The notes: a model not told the origin generated them from the letters alone. A DNA stretch of 50,827 nucleotides from Clostridia bacterium (GCA_017517745.1 JAFWYJ010000033.1:1-50827), one strand, 5' to 3'. Numbered from the stretch's first letter, positions 27,457 through 37,124 are shown. Numbers and translations: made by a program.

Positions 27457-28830
27457 TCAATCCACCTTCGGCAGCTTTGCGAAGTTGGCGGAGATTTCCT
27501 CGTCGGTGGGAATATAGTCGGTCATTTGACCGTTGTGGAATTTCTCGTATGCAAGCATATCGAAGTAACCGGTTCCGGTCAGGCCGAACAGAATGGTCTT
27601 TTCCTCGCCGGTCTCGCGGCACTTCATCGCCTCGTCGATCGCCACGCGGATGGCGTGAGAGCTTTCGGGTGCGGGAAGGATACCCTCGACGCGAGCGAAC
27701 TGCTCTGCCGCCTCAAAGACCTCGGTCTGCTTGACGGTTCTTGCCTCCATCAAGCCGTCGGCATAGAGCTGCGACAGCGTGGAGTTCATGCCGTGGTAGC
27801 GCAAGCCGCCCGAATGATTTGCAGAGGGAATGAAGCCGCTGCCCAGCGTGTACATCTTGGAAAGCGGGCAGACCATGCCGGTGTCGCAATAGTCGTAGGC
27901 ATACACGCCGCGCGTGAAGCTGGGGCAGGACGCGGGCTCGACTGCGATGAAGCGGTAATCCGCCTCGCCGCGGATCTTCTCACCCATAAAGGGAGCGATC
28001 AAGCCGCCGAGGTTCGATCCGCCGCCGGCGCAACCGATGATGATGTCGGGCTGAATGTCATATTGTTTCATCGCGGCTCTCGTTTCGAGACCGATGATCG
28101 ACTGATGCAGCATGACCTGATTGAGCACGCTGCCCAGCACGTAGCGATAGCCGGGGGTATTCGTCGCCTTCTCGACCGCCTCGGAGATCGCGCAGCCAAG
28201 GCTTCCCGTGGTGCCGGGATGCTCGGCAAGGATCTTCTTGCCGACCTCGGTCTCCATCGAGGGAGAGGGTGTGACCGACGCGCCGTAGGTGCGCATCACC
28301 TCGCGGCGGAAGGGCTTTTGCTCATAGGAGCATTTGACCATATATACCTTGCAGTCCAATCCGAAATACGAGCACGCCATCGAAAGCGCGGTTCCCCACT
28401 GACCTGCACCCGTCTCGGTGGTGACGCCGATGAGTCCCTGCTGCTTGGCGTAATACGCCTGCGCGATGGCGGAGTTGAGCTTGTGGCTTCCGCTGGTGTT
28501 GTTACCCTCGAATTTATAGTAGATCTTTGCGGGGGTCTGCAGTTTTTCCTCCAGGCAGTAGGCGCGCACCAGAGGCGCGGGACGGTACATCTTGTAGAAA
28601 TCGCGAATGACCTCGGGAATTTCAAAATATGCCGTGGTGTCATCCAGCTCCTGCTTGATCAGATCCTCGCAAAAAACGCCTGAGAGGTCCTTTGCCGTCA
28701 TCGGTTTGTGCGTGACGGGATCCAAGAGAGGTGCGGGTTTGTTTTTCATATCCGCGCGAAGGTTGTACCATGCGCGAGGCATCTCGGATTCTTCGAGATA
28801 GATTTTGTAAGGAATTTGCTTGTTCGACAT
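27457..28830 (-). CDS. TrpB2-type tryptophan synthase beta subunit (PLP)
   Basis: A 457-residue PLP enzyme of the TrpB2/TrpB-like class that makes L-tryptophan from L-serine and indole. The PLP lysine motif GSHKLNSAIAQ, the TETGAGQWGTALS segment and phosphate loop CAGGGSNLGG are clear. The extended N-terminal region (about 80 residues before the fold) is typical of TrpB2 and absent in TrpB1. There is no trpA, trpC or other trp gene beside it, so it probably salvages indole or works with a distant pathway. ATG 28830 follows AAAGGAGA. Controlled by a Trp T-box leader. Confidence 0.93.
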   Translation of the reverse strand: MSNKQIPYKIYLEESEMPRAWYNLRADMKNKPAPLLDPVTHKPMTAKDLSGVFCEDLIKQELDDTTAYFEIPEVIRDFYKMYRPAPLVRAYCLEEKLQTPAKIYYKFEGNNTSGSHKLNSAIAQAYYAKQQGLIGVTTETGAGQWGTALSMACSYFGLDCKVYMVKCSYEQKPFRREVMRTYGASVTPSPSMETEVGKKILAEHPGTTGSLGCAISEAVEKATNTPGYRYVLGSVLNQVMLHQSIIGLETRAAMKQYDIQPDIIIGCAGGGSNLGGLIAPFMGEKIRGEADYRFIAVEPASCPSFTRGVYAYDYCDTGMVCPLSKMYTLGSGFIPSANHSGGLRYHGMNSTLSQLYADGLMEARTVKQTEVFEAAEQFARVEGILPAPESSHAIRVAIDEAMKCRETGEEKTILFGLTGTGYFDMLAYEKFHNGQMTDYIPTDEEISANFAKLPKVD

Positions 28831-28890
28831 GATTCTGTCTCCTTTCTGATGGTCGGGGAAATTCCGACTCCCCTTGCGTTTTGTGGGACA

Positions 28891-29192
28891 AAATATAAAA
28901 AACCTGCCCCTGGCTTGTGATTTGCCGGGACAGGATTGAATTCCTGCGGTGCCACCCTGCTTGGCGCTCTCGCGCCCACTTTCACATACGCGGAAGGAAC
29001 TTCCGTTGATATGCCGACGTTTGATCACGGAGTGTCCGCTCCGTCTTACATACTCCGCGTGACGGTGCCACGCGTTTCCGCTCGCCCTCGGAAGTCCATT
29101 CAACGCTCTGTGTCCCGCCGCAATCACAGCACCTGCGGCTCTCTGGGGAGACAGGGGGAGCATCTACTCACTCTTCCTCATCGGTTTCTGTC
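28891..29192 (-). promoter_or_regulatory. T-box riboswitch, tryptophan-specific
   Basis: The minus-strand leader of trpB2. Stem I begins GATGAGGAAGAGTGAGTAGA with the usual GA-rich K-turn. The specifier is TGG (plus-strand CCA at 29096-29098) in GAA-TGG-AC, i.e. tRNA-Trp. The T-box core AGCAGGGTGGCACCGC is at about 28946-28961; its TGGC would pair with GCCA at the tRNA 3' end, fitting the G discriminator of tRNA-Trp. The terminator pairs CCTGTCCCGGC with GCCAGGGGCAGG (28903-28934) and ends in TTTTTT. Uncharged tRNA-Trp would switch on trpB2. Confidence 0.93.
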
Positions 29193-29221
29193 ATTATAGC
29201 ACATTCCAAAAGCTTTGTCAA
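29193..29221 (-). promoter_or_regulatory. Consensus promoter of the T-box/trpB2 unit
   Basis: Minus strand TTGACA, 17 bp, TATAAT. Confidence 0.85.
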
Positions 29222-29275
29222 GTGCTTTTTCGGATTTTCTTTTTTGCGGAACGCAAAGAAAAAGGGCGGATCAAA

Positions 29276-29410
29276 TGGCATGTACTCTTAAGGACAGTTT
29301 TTGAACATGCTATCTACCGACAGGAGTGCAGAGAATATTTTACATTCTCTGCACTCTTTGCTTGCCTGACGGAATGTAGATATATACTCCGCTGACAAGG
29401 CGGGAGTCGT
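29276..29410. other. Strongly folded intergenic segment, possible small RNA
   Basis: A GCATGT...ACATGC hairpin (29279-29310) is followed by a long nested hairpin: ATCTAC/GTAGAT (29312-29317 with 29376-29381), CAGG/CCTG, and a perfect 13-bp stem GAGTGCAGAGAAT/ATTCTCTGCACTC. No clear promoter on either strand and no reading frame, so the assignment as RNA is tentative. The rest of the 29222-29467 gap is the terminator below. Confidence 0.35.
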
Positions 29411-29412
29411 AA

Positions 29413-29456
29413 TAAAAAATGAATGTATGCGCTAACACATACATTCATTTTTTGTT
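29413..29456 (-). terminator. Terminator of the SHOCT-like/zinc-ribbon operon
   Basis: A perfect 16-bp stem AAAAAATGAATGTATG / CATACATTCATTTTTT, 12 nt after the zinc-ribbon gene stop; symmetric, so it can work on both strands. Confidence 0.85.
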
Positions 29457-29467
29457 GAGATTATTGA

Positions 29468-29728
29468 TTATAGCAAATCCAATAATAAAACAATAGATAC
29501 AATGGACGATATTATACCTCCGACTATTAAGAGCACCCACCATAAAGCTCCCAAAGAAACAAATACGTTTGTCGCATTTTCGTCCTTCTCACCTATTTTT
29601 TGTGCGTCTATATTATCATATTTCTTTTCGGGTGTAATAGAGTGTCCACAGTTCATGCAAATCAAACTGCTTGAATTACCCTCTAATGAGTGACCGCAGT
29701 TAGGGCAGGCTCTATTCGAGTTATCCAT
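29468..29728 (-). CDS. Small zinc-ribbon single-helix membrane protein
   Basis: An 86-residue protein with an N-terminal zinc ribbon (CPNCGHSLEG ... LICMNCGHSI, two CxxC pairs 16 residues apart) and a C-terminal hydrophobic helix (residues 58-84), so the ribbon would face the cytoplasm. The start codon overlaps the stop of the upstream gene as TAATG, implying translational coupling. Second gene of the operon led by the full RNA element copy C. Function unknown. Confidence 0.8.
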   Translation of the reverse strand: MDNSNRACPNCGHSLEGNSSSLICMNCGHSITPEKKYDNIDAQKIGEKDENATNVFVSLGALWWVLLIVGGIISSIVSIVLLLDLL

Positions 29729-30198
29729 TATATCTCAACCCCGGGCATTTTCATCCATTGACCGAGGCTCTTCCCGGAAAAGGGATTCTTAAGAGCTTGT
29801 AAAACCATGGTGAAATTAAAATTATCATCTATGACAAGTGCTATTTCTTCTCTCAACATTGTTCCATAAGCATTAGGAGCATCAACATATGTATGTATAT
29901 AGCGGAGGTTGTACGTTTTTGAACCAAGACCTGCAGATATTTTCAGTTCGCCCTCTTTGATCATAGAAGAATCCATAGGAGGAAACTTAATAGACGAGGG
30001 GCTCTTAAACGCTTTTGCCACAGTCTCTCTCATAAATGATTCATACTTAAGCTCCATAGGTTTTTTCTCGGTTTGAGTGCCACTTTCGGTAGCTCCTGCA
30101 CTCAAAACTTGAATGATTTTAGATAATTCGTCAGCAGAAATAATTCCTTTGTTCATCAATTCTGTAATAGCATTGATTTTTTCACTTAGTGTTGCCAT
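29728..30198 (-). CDS. SHOCT-like N-terminal domain protein under RNA element C
   Basis: A 156-residue protein. The first 32 residues (LSEKINAITELMNKGIISAD ... LSKII) resemble a SHOCT-type helix-loop-helix. A 20-residue linker and a beta-rich domain follow (residues 55-150: FMRETVAKAFKSPSSIKFPP, LRYIHTYVDAPNAYGTMLRE) that I cannot assign; it resembles stand-alone domains in prophage-like regions. No membrane segment of its own. ATG 30198 follows GGAGGAG; a longer frame from 30243 would overlap the leader terminator. Coupled to the zinc-ribbon membrane protein, which may anchor it (inference). Confidence 0.75.
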   Translation of the reverse strand: MATLSEKINAITELMNKGIISADELSKIIQVLSAGATESGTQTEKKPMELKYESFMRETVAKAFKSPSSIKFPPMDSSMIKEGELKISAGLGSKTYNLRYIHTYVDAPNAYGTMLREEIALVIDDNFNFTMVLQALKNPFSGKSLGQWMKMPGVEI

Positions 30199-30221
30199 TT
30201 TCTTCTCCTCCAAAAGATAGA

Positions 30222-30437
30222 TATAAAATAAAAAGAGCGTCAACCGTAGTCAACGCTCTGAAAAGCGCAAACTCCGATTGCTGCTACACAAACTAAAATA
30301 GAATTAGGGTATTACCATAATCATTTAGTGAAGCTTGCGCTTTTACCAAGTTCAAAAATGATTATGGCGAAAAAAGGGTATAATATCCCTATAAAGACAA
30401 AAATACCGCTAATTCAGATATTCAGTTTGTGTAGCAT
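30222..30437 (-). ncRNA. Novel structured RNA element, full copy C
   Basis: Minus-strand counterpart of the element at 26604. Helices in plus coordinates: P1 30424-30436 with 30282-30294; P2 30402-30415 with 30301-30313 (one C-C mismatch); P3 hairpin 30379-30393 with loop GGATA; P4 12 bp, 30356-30367 with 30315-30326; P5 near 30347-30353 with 30330-30337. Then the conserved GCAATCGGAGTTTGCG and a terminator (30234-30259) with TTTTTATTTTAT. Compared with copy B most paired positions differ but pairing is kept (P1 begins TGCTACACAAACT here, TGCGAAACAAACTT there). The gene starts 24 nt after the T-run. Confidence 0.75.
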
Positions 30438-30441
30438 CTTT

Positions 30442-30470
30442 ATTATATCACGATTTTTGCGTTTTGTAAA
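30442..30470 (-). promoter_or_regulatory. Promoter of RNA element C
   Basis: Minus strand TTTACA, 17 bp, TATAAT, with the outer RNA stem beginning about 6 nt after the -10 box, as in copy B. Confidence 0.8.
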
Positions 30471-30510
30471 TAGGTTTAGCGAAAATTTATCGAATCACCT
30501 TCTGGGAGAT

Positions 30511-30652
30511 AGAAAAAAGCCTCCCTTGTGTAAAGGGAGGTGGCACGCGGTAGCGTGACGGAGGGATTGTAAAAGCAAGTTGCAAAATCAAAACAATCCC
30601 TCAGCCGCCTTCGGCGTCAGCTCCCTTTACACAAGGGAGCCTTTTCTTTATG
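30511..30652. mobile_element. MITE-like palindromic element
   Basis: Imperfect inverted repeats of about 58 bp (30511-30570 and 30593-30650). They share the outer motif GCTCCCTTGTGTAAAGGGAG and the inner GAGGGATTGT / ACAATCCCTC, with a GC-rich hairpin inside each arm and an A-rich centre. It encodes nothing and can fold as a single long hairpin. I recall very similar sequences scattered in gut Clostridia genomes. It lies between the RNA-element promoter and the lipoprotein promoter. Confidence 0.75.
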
Positions 30653-30816
30653 TTCATCTATGGCTTGTCAATTTTCCTGACAAGCACTGCATTTGTGACC
30701 ACAAATGCAAAAAATACGGCATACCTCTTTCGGGGTACACCGTATTCTTGGAAAACTGTCCTTTAGGGTACGACCCTAACACCTTGCGTTTTTTGGCAAA
30801 GATTTGCCAGAAAGTC

Positions 30817-30845
30817 TTGACAAAAAGGAAGAAACTTGTTATAAT
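30817..30845 (+). promoter_or_regulatory. Consensus promoter of the small lipoprotein gene
   Basis: TTGACA, 17 bp, TATAAT (exact consensus); the leader of about 57 nt ends in AAAAAGGAG. Confidence 0.85.
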
Positions 30846-30908
30846 ATTCAATGTGATCCGCCATCGGATGACAAACCAAAAAAAACACTTGAAAAAGGAG
30901 ACACCATC

Positions 30909-31313
30909 ATGAAAAAAACACTTCGCATTCTCGCTCTTTCGATCGTTCTGGTTACGTTGGTTGCAGCATTTGCATCCTGCGGCGGCCCCGCTAAGGATCC
31001 CGCAGACGCGCTCGCAGCACTCAAGAAAAACGATTACATCGCAGCAGAAGACAAAGTCATTCTCCCGCTCACCTTTAACGCGATGAACGTGCAAAAGGTT
31101 GAAACCGTTGTCAGCGGCACGAAGGTCACCGAGGAAGGCACCGAGCACATCACCGTCGTCTATTTTGAGGACAAAGCCGCCGCAAACGACGCATGGGAAA
31201 AAATTGAGAAGTATGCAAAGGAAAACGCGAAGAACGAATCCGACTGGGTCGTCAAGAAGTCCGGCGCAATGATCTACTTCGGCACCGCTGCCGGTGTCAA
31301 GGCTGCGAAATAA
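30909..31313 (+). CDS. Small secreted lipoprotein, function unknown
   Basis: A 134-residue protein with a signal peptide and lipobox FASC (residues 20-23), followed by GG. The mature domain of about 110 residues is a mixed alpha/beta sandwich with many Lys/Glu/Ala (TFNAMNVQKVETVVSGTKVT, ITVVYFEDKAAANDAWEKIE), ending AAGVKAAK. I do not recognise a family. ATG 30909 follows AAAAAGGAG. A single-gene unit with an exact-consensus promoter and a strong terminator, suggesting high expression. Confidence 0.8.
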   Translation: MKKTLRILALSIVLVTLVAAFASCGGPAKDPADALAALKKNDYIAAEDKVILPLTFNAMNVQKVETVVSGTKVTEEGTEHITVVYFEDKAAANDAWEKIEKYAKENAKNESDWVVKKSGAMIYFGTAAGVKAAK

Positions 31314-31338
31314 TCGCACACCTCACGAATCAAACTTT

Positions 31339-31378
31339 GGGGCTGTCTCCGATCGGAGACAGCCCCTTGTTTGATTTT
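31339..31378 (+). terminator. Terminator of the small lipoprotein gene
   Basis: A 28-bp perfect palindrome (GGGGCTGTCTCCGA and its complement), then TTGTTTGATTTT. Confidence 0.85.
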
Positions 31379-31409
31379 CATGACGTAGCCACGTTGGATA
31401 AAAAGCCGC

Positions 31410-32276
31410 TCAAACCGGAACCAAGACCAGCACCAGAACGCCGACGAAGGCAAGCGCCACCGAAAGGATCTCCTTTTTGGAGGGCTTTTGCCCCGCGATC
31501 GCCGCGATCACCGTGGAAACGATCATCACACCGCCCGTGATGAAGGGATATTGGATGGATGCGGGAAGCACCGCCAAGGACAACAACAGAACGTAGTTCG
31601 CAACGCGACTCAAGGTTCCTCCGCCAACCGAAAACGCCACGGCCTTCCAGCTCGGGCGGCGTACCTTGCGCCACATAAAGCCGAGACAAACGGCTGCAAC
31701 CGCAACGCTGACGATCGCACTCCACAGCGAGTAGCCCGCCGCGGTAGCTTTTTCATAAGCCGATCTTTGATAGATGGTAGACAACACGCCCGACATTCCG
31801 TTGAGAACAAAGATGCCGCAGTAATACAAGATGCCCCCCTTGTTCGTTCCCTTGTTGACCGTCAGAGCAAGCGCCGCGATGACGAAAACAAGGCAAAGCC
31901 CCTTTCCGAGCGTCATAGATTCGTCAAAGAACAGAAGTCCCGCCACGAACGGAAGCATCATGCCGCCGAGCATGGAAAACAGAGAATACAAGGAAAGATT
32001 GATCTTCGCAAGTGACTTGAGCGAGCAGACCGTGAACAGGAAGGAATTGAGTGCCGTCAGCGCCGCCATCAGGAGGGTAAACCACGTGCAGTAAAAATCA
32101 AAGCCGTTGATGATGCCCAGACAAATGACACCCGTGATCGAGGACAGCAGCGTGAACATCATCGACGCGATCATGTCATTTCCGCTTTCCTTCTGATACC
32201 CCGAATTGAAGAAAAATTGAAGTCCGAACATGATTACCGCAACGGTAACCAACGAGTAAGCCAAAATAGGATCCAT
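31410..32276 (-). CDS. DMT/EamA-family transporter
   Basis: A 288-residue protein with ten predicted membrane helices in the two-repeat drug/metabolite transporter layout. The first half contains INLSLYSLFSMLGGMMLPFV and the second ASIQYPFITGGVMIVSTVIA, the usual conserved helix-4/helix-9 segments. Substrate unknown; the family moves amino acids, nucleotides or sugars. ATG 32276 has GGAG 7 nt upstream; an in-frame TTG two codons earlier is less likely. Own promoter; convergent with the lipoprotein gene. Confidence 0.85.
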   Translation of the reverse strand: MDPILAYSLVTVAVIMFGLQFFFNSGYQKESGNDMIASMMFTLLSSITGVICLGIINGFDFYCTWFTLLMAALTALNSFLFTVCSLKSLAKINLSLYSLFSMLGGMMLPFVAGLLFFDESMTLGKGLCLVFVIAALALTVNKGTNKGGILYYCGIFVLNGMSGVLSTIYQRSAYEKATAAGYSLWSAIVSVAVAAVCLGFMWRKVRRPSWKAVAFSVGGGTLSRVANYVLLLSLAVLPASIQYPFITGGVMIVSTVIAAIAGQKPSKKEILSVALAFVGVLVLVLVPV

Positions 32277-32300
32277 AGCCAATCTCCTTTCTGCGCCTAT

Positions 32301-32329
32301 ATTGTATCACAAAACCTCGAGCTTGTAAA
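32301..32329 (-). promoter_or_regulatory. Promoter of the DMT transporter
   Basis: Minus strand TTTACA, 17 bp, TACAAT. Confidence 0.7.
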
Positions 32330-32515
32330 TAGAGAAAACACCAAAAAAACAGGAAAAAAGCTCGTTTTTTCAAAATTTTTTATATCCTCGGAAAAAGAAC
32401 GTGCAAAAAAGCGAAAACACATTGCCACCTTCCGCAAATTCAGCCCCCGGCGCACCGATGACCGATCGAAAAACGCTTTTCCGCATCTCATTGTCCGCCT
32501 TTTCGGTCAAATCGG

Positions 32516-32544
32516 TTGACATTTGATGAAAAATGTGATAAAAT
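32516..32544 (+). promoter_or_regulatory. Promoter of the DUF512-der-obgE-ppa run
   Basis: TTGACA, 17 bp, TAAAAT, about 40 nt before the GTG start of the first gene. Confidence 0.8.
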
Positions 32545-32585
32545 AAGATGTTAAAGGCAATTTTAATGAGAGAGGAGATGAAACC

Positions 32586-33902
32586 GTGGTCAAAATCAAA
32601 GCAGTCATTCCCGGCGGAAGCGCCGCGCATGCGGGCGTCCGTGACGGAGATCTTCTTTTGTCGATCAACGGACACGAGATCAACGACGTGCTGGACTATC
32701 GGTTTTATCTGACCGATACCACGGTCCGTCTTGCGCTTTGCCGAGATGGTGAAAACTACGCCGTGCGCTTTACCAAGGGCGAATATGATGACGTCGGGCT
32801 GGAATTTGAGACGCCTCTGATGGACAAAAAGCATACCTGCGCAAACCGCTGTGTCTTTTGCTTCATCGATCAGATGCCAAAAGGTATGCGTGAGAGCCTC
32901 TATTTCAAGGACGACGACGACAGACTTTCCTTTCTGCACGGCAACTACGTCACCCTGACCAACCTCAAGGACGCCGACGTCGAGCGACTGATCACCATGC
33001 ACATCTCGCCCGTCAACATTTCGGTTCACACCACCAACCCCGAGCTTCGCGTGAAAATGATGAAAAACCGCCGCGCGGGAGAGGTGCTGTCCTATCTTCG
33101 CCGTCTTGCCGACGCGGGCATCGCGCTCTGTACGCAGATCGTGCTCTGCAAGGGACTCAATGACGGTGCCGAGCTGGAACGCTCGATGCACGATCTGGCG
33201 GCGTATTACCCCGCCCTGCGCTCCTGCGCCATCGTTCCCGTGGGACTCACCAAGCACCGCGAGGGGCTTTATCCGCTCGAGCTGTTCTCCCCCGAGGAAT
33301 GCGCCGAAGTGATCCGTCAGGTCACGGCGTTCGGCGACGCGTGTCTGAAAACATACGGCACACGGCTCTTCTATTGCTCCGACGAATTCTACGTCCGCGC
33401 GGGACTGCCGATGCCGACCGAGGATTACTACGAGGACTATTCTCAGATCGAAAACGGCGTCGGCATGCTGACCTCGATGCGATCCGAGTTTGAGTTTGAA
33501 TTGGATTATCTTGAGGATTATCTTCCCGATTTCCGCGCGCCGCGTGTCGTTTCAATCGCTACGGGTGCTGCGGCCTATGACCACATTACCTCGCTCTGCC
33601 GTGCCATCGAATCCCGTGTGGACGGTTTGACGATACAAGTCCACAAGATCGTCAATCACTTTTTCGGTGAATCGGTGACCGTGGCAGGACTTTTGACGGG
33701 CAAGGACGTTGCCGAGCAGCTTTCGGGCTTGACGCTTGGCGACGAGCTTCTCTTCCCTGCCGTCATGCTCCGCGCCGACGGCGACGTATTCTTGGACGAT
33801 ATGACCCCCGACGAGCTGTCCGATCGGCTTGGAAAGATCCCCGTGCGCGCAACCAAAAGCGACGGCGCGGAATTTCTCAAAGCCGTGCTGGGCGTTCATT
33901 GA
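32586..33902 (+). CDS. DUF512 family protein (PDZ plus radical-SAM-like)
   Basis: A 438-residue protein of the DUF512 family found beside der in many Firmicutes. Residues 1-70 are a PDZ-like domain (PGGSAAHAGVRDGDLLLSIN). CANRCVFCFIDQMPKGMR (near residue 85) carries a CxxxCxFC arrangement like a radical SAM cluster site, and the C-terminal DUF512 domain ends with the VHKIVNHFFGESVTVAGLLT segment. Biochemical role not established to my knowledge. GTG 32586 follows GAGGAGA. It precedes der by 15 nt. Confidence 0.88.
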   Translation: MVKIKAVIPGGSAAHAGVRDGDLLLSINGHEINDVLDYRFYLTDTTVRLALCRDGENYAVRFTKGEYDDVGLEFETPLMDKKHTCANRCVFCFIDQMPKGMRESLYFKDDDDRLSFLHGNYVTLTNLKDADVERLITMHISPVNISVHTTNPELRVKMMKNRRAGEVLSYLRRLADAGIALCTQIVLCKGLNDGAELERSMHDLAAYYPALRSCAIVPVGLTKHREGLYPLELFSPEECAEVIRQVTAFGDACLKTYGTRLFYCSDEFYVRAGLPMPTEDYYEDYSQIENGVGMLTSMRSEFEFELDYLEDYLPDFRAPRVVSIATGAAAYDHITSLCRAIESRVDGLTIQVHKIVNHFFGESVTVAGLLTGKDVAEQLSGLTLGDELLFPAVMLRADGDVFLDDMTPDELSDRLGKIPVRATKSDGAEFLKAVLGVH

Positions 33903-33917
33903 GAGAAAGGAACCGAT

Positions 33918-35249
33918 ATGTCAAAACCTATCATCGCCATCGTGGGACGCCCCAACGTTGGCAAAAGTACGTTATTCAATAAATTGATCGGCGAGCGTCG
34001 CTCGATCGTCGAGGACACCCCCGGTGTCACACGCGACCGCATCTACGGCGAGACCGAATGGCGCGGAAAGAAGCTGGTTGTCATCGACACGGGCGGTATC
34101 GAACCCAAGACCGACGACGTCATTCTCAAGCAGATGCGTCTGCAAGCCGAGATCGCCGTCGAAACCGCCGACGTCATCATCTTCATGTGCGACGTGCGCA
34201 CAGGACTGACCGCCGATGACCGCGACATCGCAGTCATGCTCAAAAAGAGCGGCAAGCCCATCGTGCCTTGCATCAACAAATGTGACCGCATCGGTCAGCC
34301 GCCGATGGAATTTTACGAGTTCTACGAGCTCGGCTTCGAGCAGGATCCCATCAGCGTCTCCAGCCTGCACGGCAGCGGATCGGGAGATCTGCTTGACGCC
34401 TGCATGGATGCTCTGGGCGATTGGCAGGATGACGGCGAGGAGGATGCGGGCATCCACGTTGCCGTGATCGGAAAGCCGAACGCCGGCAAATCCTCGGTCA
34501 TCAACAAGCTCATCGGACAAAACCGTCTCATCGTTTCGAACGTCGCGGGTACAACGCGAGACGCCGTGGACACACAGGTTGAAAATCAATACGGCAAATT
34601 CACCTTCATCGACACCGCCGGCATCCGCCGTCAGGCAAAGATCAATGACAAGATCGAGCATTACAGCGTGCTTCGCGCCCACATGGCAGTCGAACGCGCC
34701 AACGTCTGTCTGTTGATGATCGACGCCTCCACGGGAATCACCGAGCAGGACGAGAAGATCGCGGGCATCGCGCACGAGGCGGGAAAGGCGGTCATCATCG
34801 TCGTCAACAAGTGGGATCTGATCGAAAAGGACAATCACACGGTCAATGAATTCAATGACAAGATCCGCGTAGCCCTTGCCTATATGCCCTACGCCCCCAT
34901 CGTCTATATCTCTGCGCAGACCGGACAGCGCGTGGAAAGCCTGTTCGAGCGCATCAATTACGTTTACGGTCAATCCGTCATGCGCGTGACCACGGGCATG
35001 CTCAACGACGTGCTCGGCGACGCGATGATCCGCGTACAGCCGCCCTCCGACAAGGGGCGCAGACTCAAGATCTATTACATGACCCAGATCTCGACAGCGC
35101 CCCCCACCTTCGTCATCTTCTGCAACAATATTCAGCTCTTCCATTTCTCCTATCAGCGCTTCATCGAAAACTGCCTGCGCGAGACCTTTGGATTCCACGG
35201 CACGCCGATCAAGCTGATCATCCGCATGAAGGGCGAGGACGCGAACTAA
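33918..35249 (+). CDS. der: Ribosome-assembly GTPase Der (EngA)
   Basis: A 443-residue GTPase with two tandem G domains: G1 GRPNVGKSTLFNKL near residue 8 with DTPGVTRD and DTGG, and the second GKPNAGKSSVINKL near residue 184 with DTAGIRR and NKWD, followed by the C-terminal KH-like domain. It acts in 50S subunit maturation. Length is normal. It lies between DUF512 and obgE in the order common in Clostridia. Confidence 0.97.
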   Translation: MSKPIIAIVGRPNVGKSTLFNKLIGERRSIVEDTPGVTRDRIYGETEWRGKKLVVIDTGGIEPKTDDVILKQMRLQAEIAVETADVIIFMCDVRTGLTADDRDIAVMLKKSGKPIVPCINKCDRIGQPPMEFYEFYELGFEQDPISVSSLHGSGSGDLLDACMDALGDWQDDGEEDAGIHVAVIGKPNAGKSSVINKLIGQNRLIVSNVAGTTRDAVDTQVENQYGKFTFIDTAGIRRQAKINDKIEHYSVLRAHMAVERANVCLLMIDASTGITEQDEKIAGIAHEAGKAVIIVVNKWDLIEKDNHTVNEFNDKIRVALAYMPYAPIVYISAQTGQRVESLFERINYVYGQSVMRVTTGMLNDVLGDAMIRVQPPSDKGRRLKIYYMTQISTAPPTFVIFCNNIQLFHFSYQRFIENCLRETFGFHGTPIKLIIRMKGEDAN

Positions 35250-35260
35250 ACTCATTTTGA

Positions 35261-36559
<1,299 letters not shown>

Positions 36560-36587
36560 ATCATAAAAAAAGAAAGGATACCCGAAT

Positions 36588-37124
36588 ATGAACATCTGGC
36601 ACGATATGGATCCCGCGGCGATCAAGCCGACCGACTTCAACGCCGTCATCGAAATTCCCAAGGGAAGCAAATGCAAATACGAGCTTGACAAATATACGGG
36701 ACTTTTGAAGCTGGACCGTATTCTCTACACCTCCACGCACTACCCCGCCAACTACGGCTTCATTCCCCGCACCTATACCGACGACGAGGACCCGCTGGAC
36801 GTGCTGGTGCTTTGCTCCGAGCCGATCTATCCTCTGACGCTGATCCGCGTCTACCCGATCGGGGTGATGCGCATGATCGACAGCGGCAAGATGGATGACA
36901 AGATCATCGCCATTCCCTTCTCCGACCCCACCTACCTCGGCATTACGTCGATCGACGAGCTGCCGGCGCACATTTTTGACGAGATCATGCACTTTTTCAG
37001 CGTCTACAAGCAGCTGGAAAACAAGCAGACGGCTGTCAAAACCCTGGGCGGACGCGAGGAAGCCGAGCGGATCATCCGCGAGGCAATCGATTCCTACAAC
37101 GAAAAATTCGCGAAAAAGCAGTGA
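36588..37124 (+). CDS. ppa: Inorganic pyrophosphatase (class I)
   Basis: A 178-residue class I (family I) soluble pyrophosphatase that hydrolyses PPi to 2 Pi. [20 protein letters not shown] carries the active-site D-DPLD signature and [11 protein letters not shown] the N-terminal Lys/Glu ligands. ATG 36588 follows AAAGGA. Last gene of the run; a terminator follows. Confidence 0.96.
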   Translation: MNIWHDMDPAAIKPTDFNAVIEIPKGSKCKYELDKYTGLLKLDRILYTSTHYPANYGFIPRTYTDDEDPLDVLVLCSEPIYPLTLIRVYPIGVMRMIDSGKMDDKIIAIPFSDPTYLGITSIDELPAHIFDEIMHFFSVYKQLENKQTAVKTLGGREEAERIIREAIDSYNEKFAKKQ

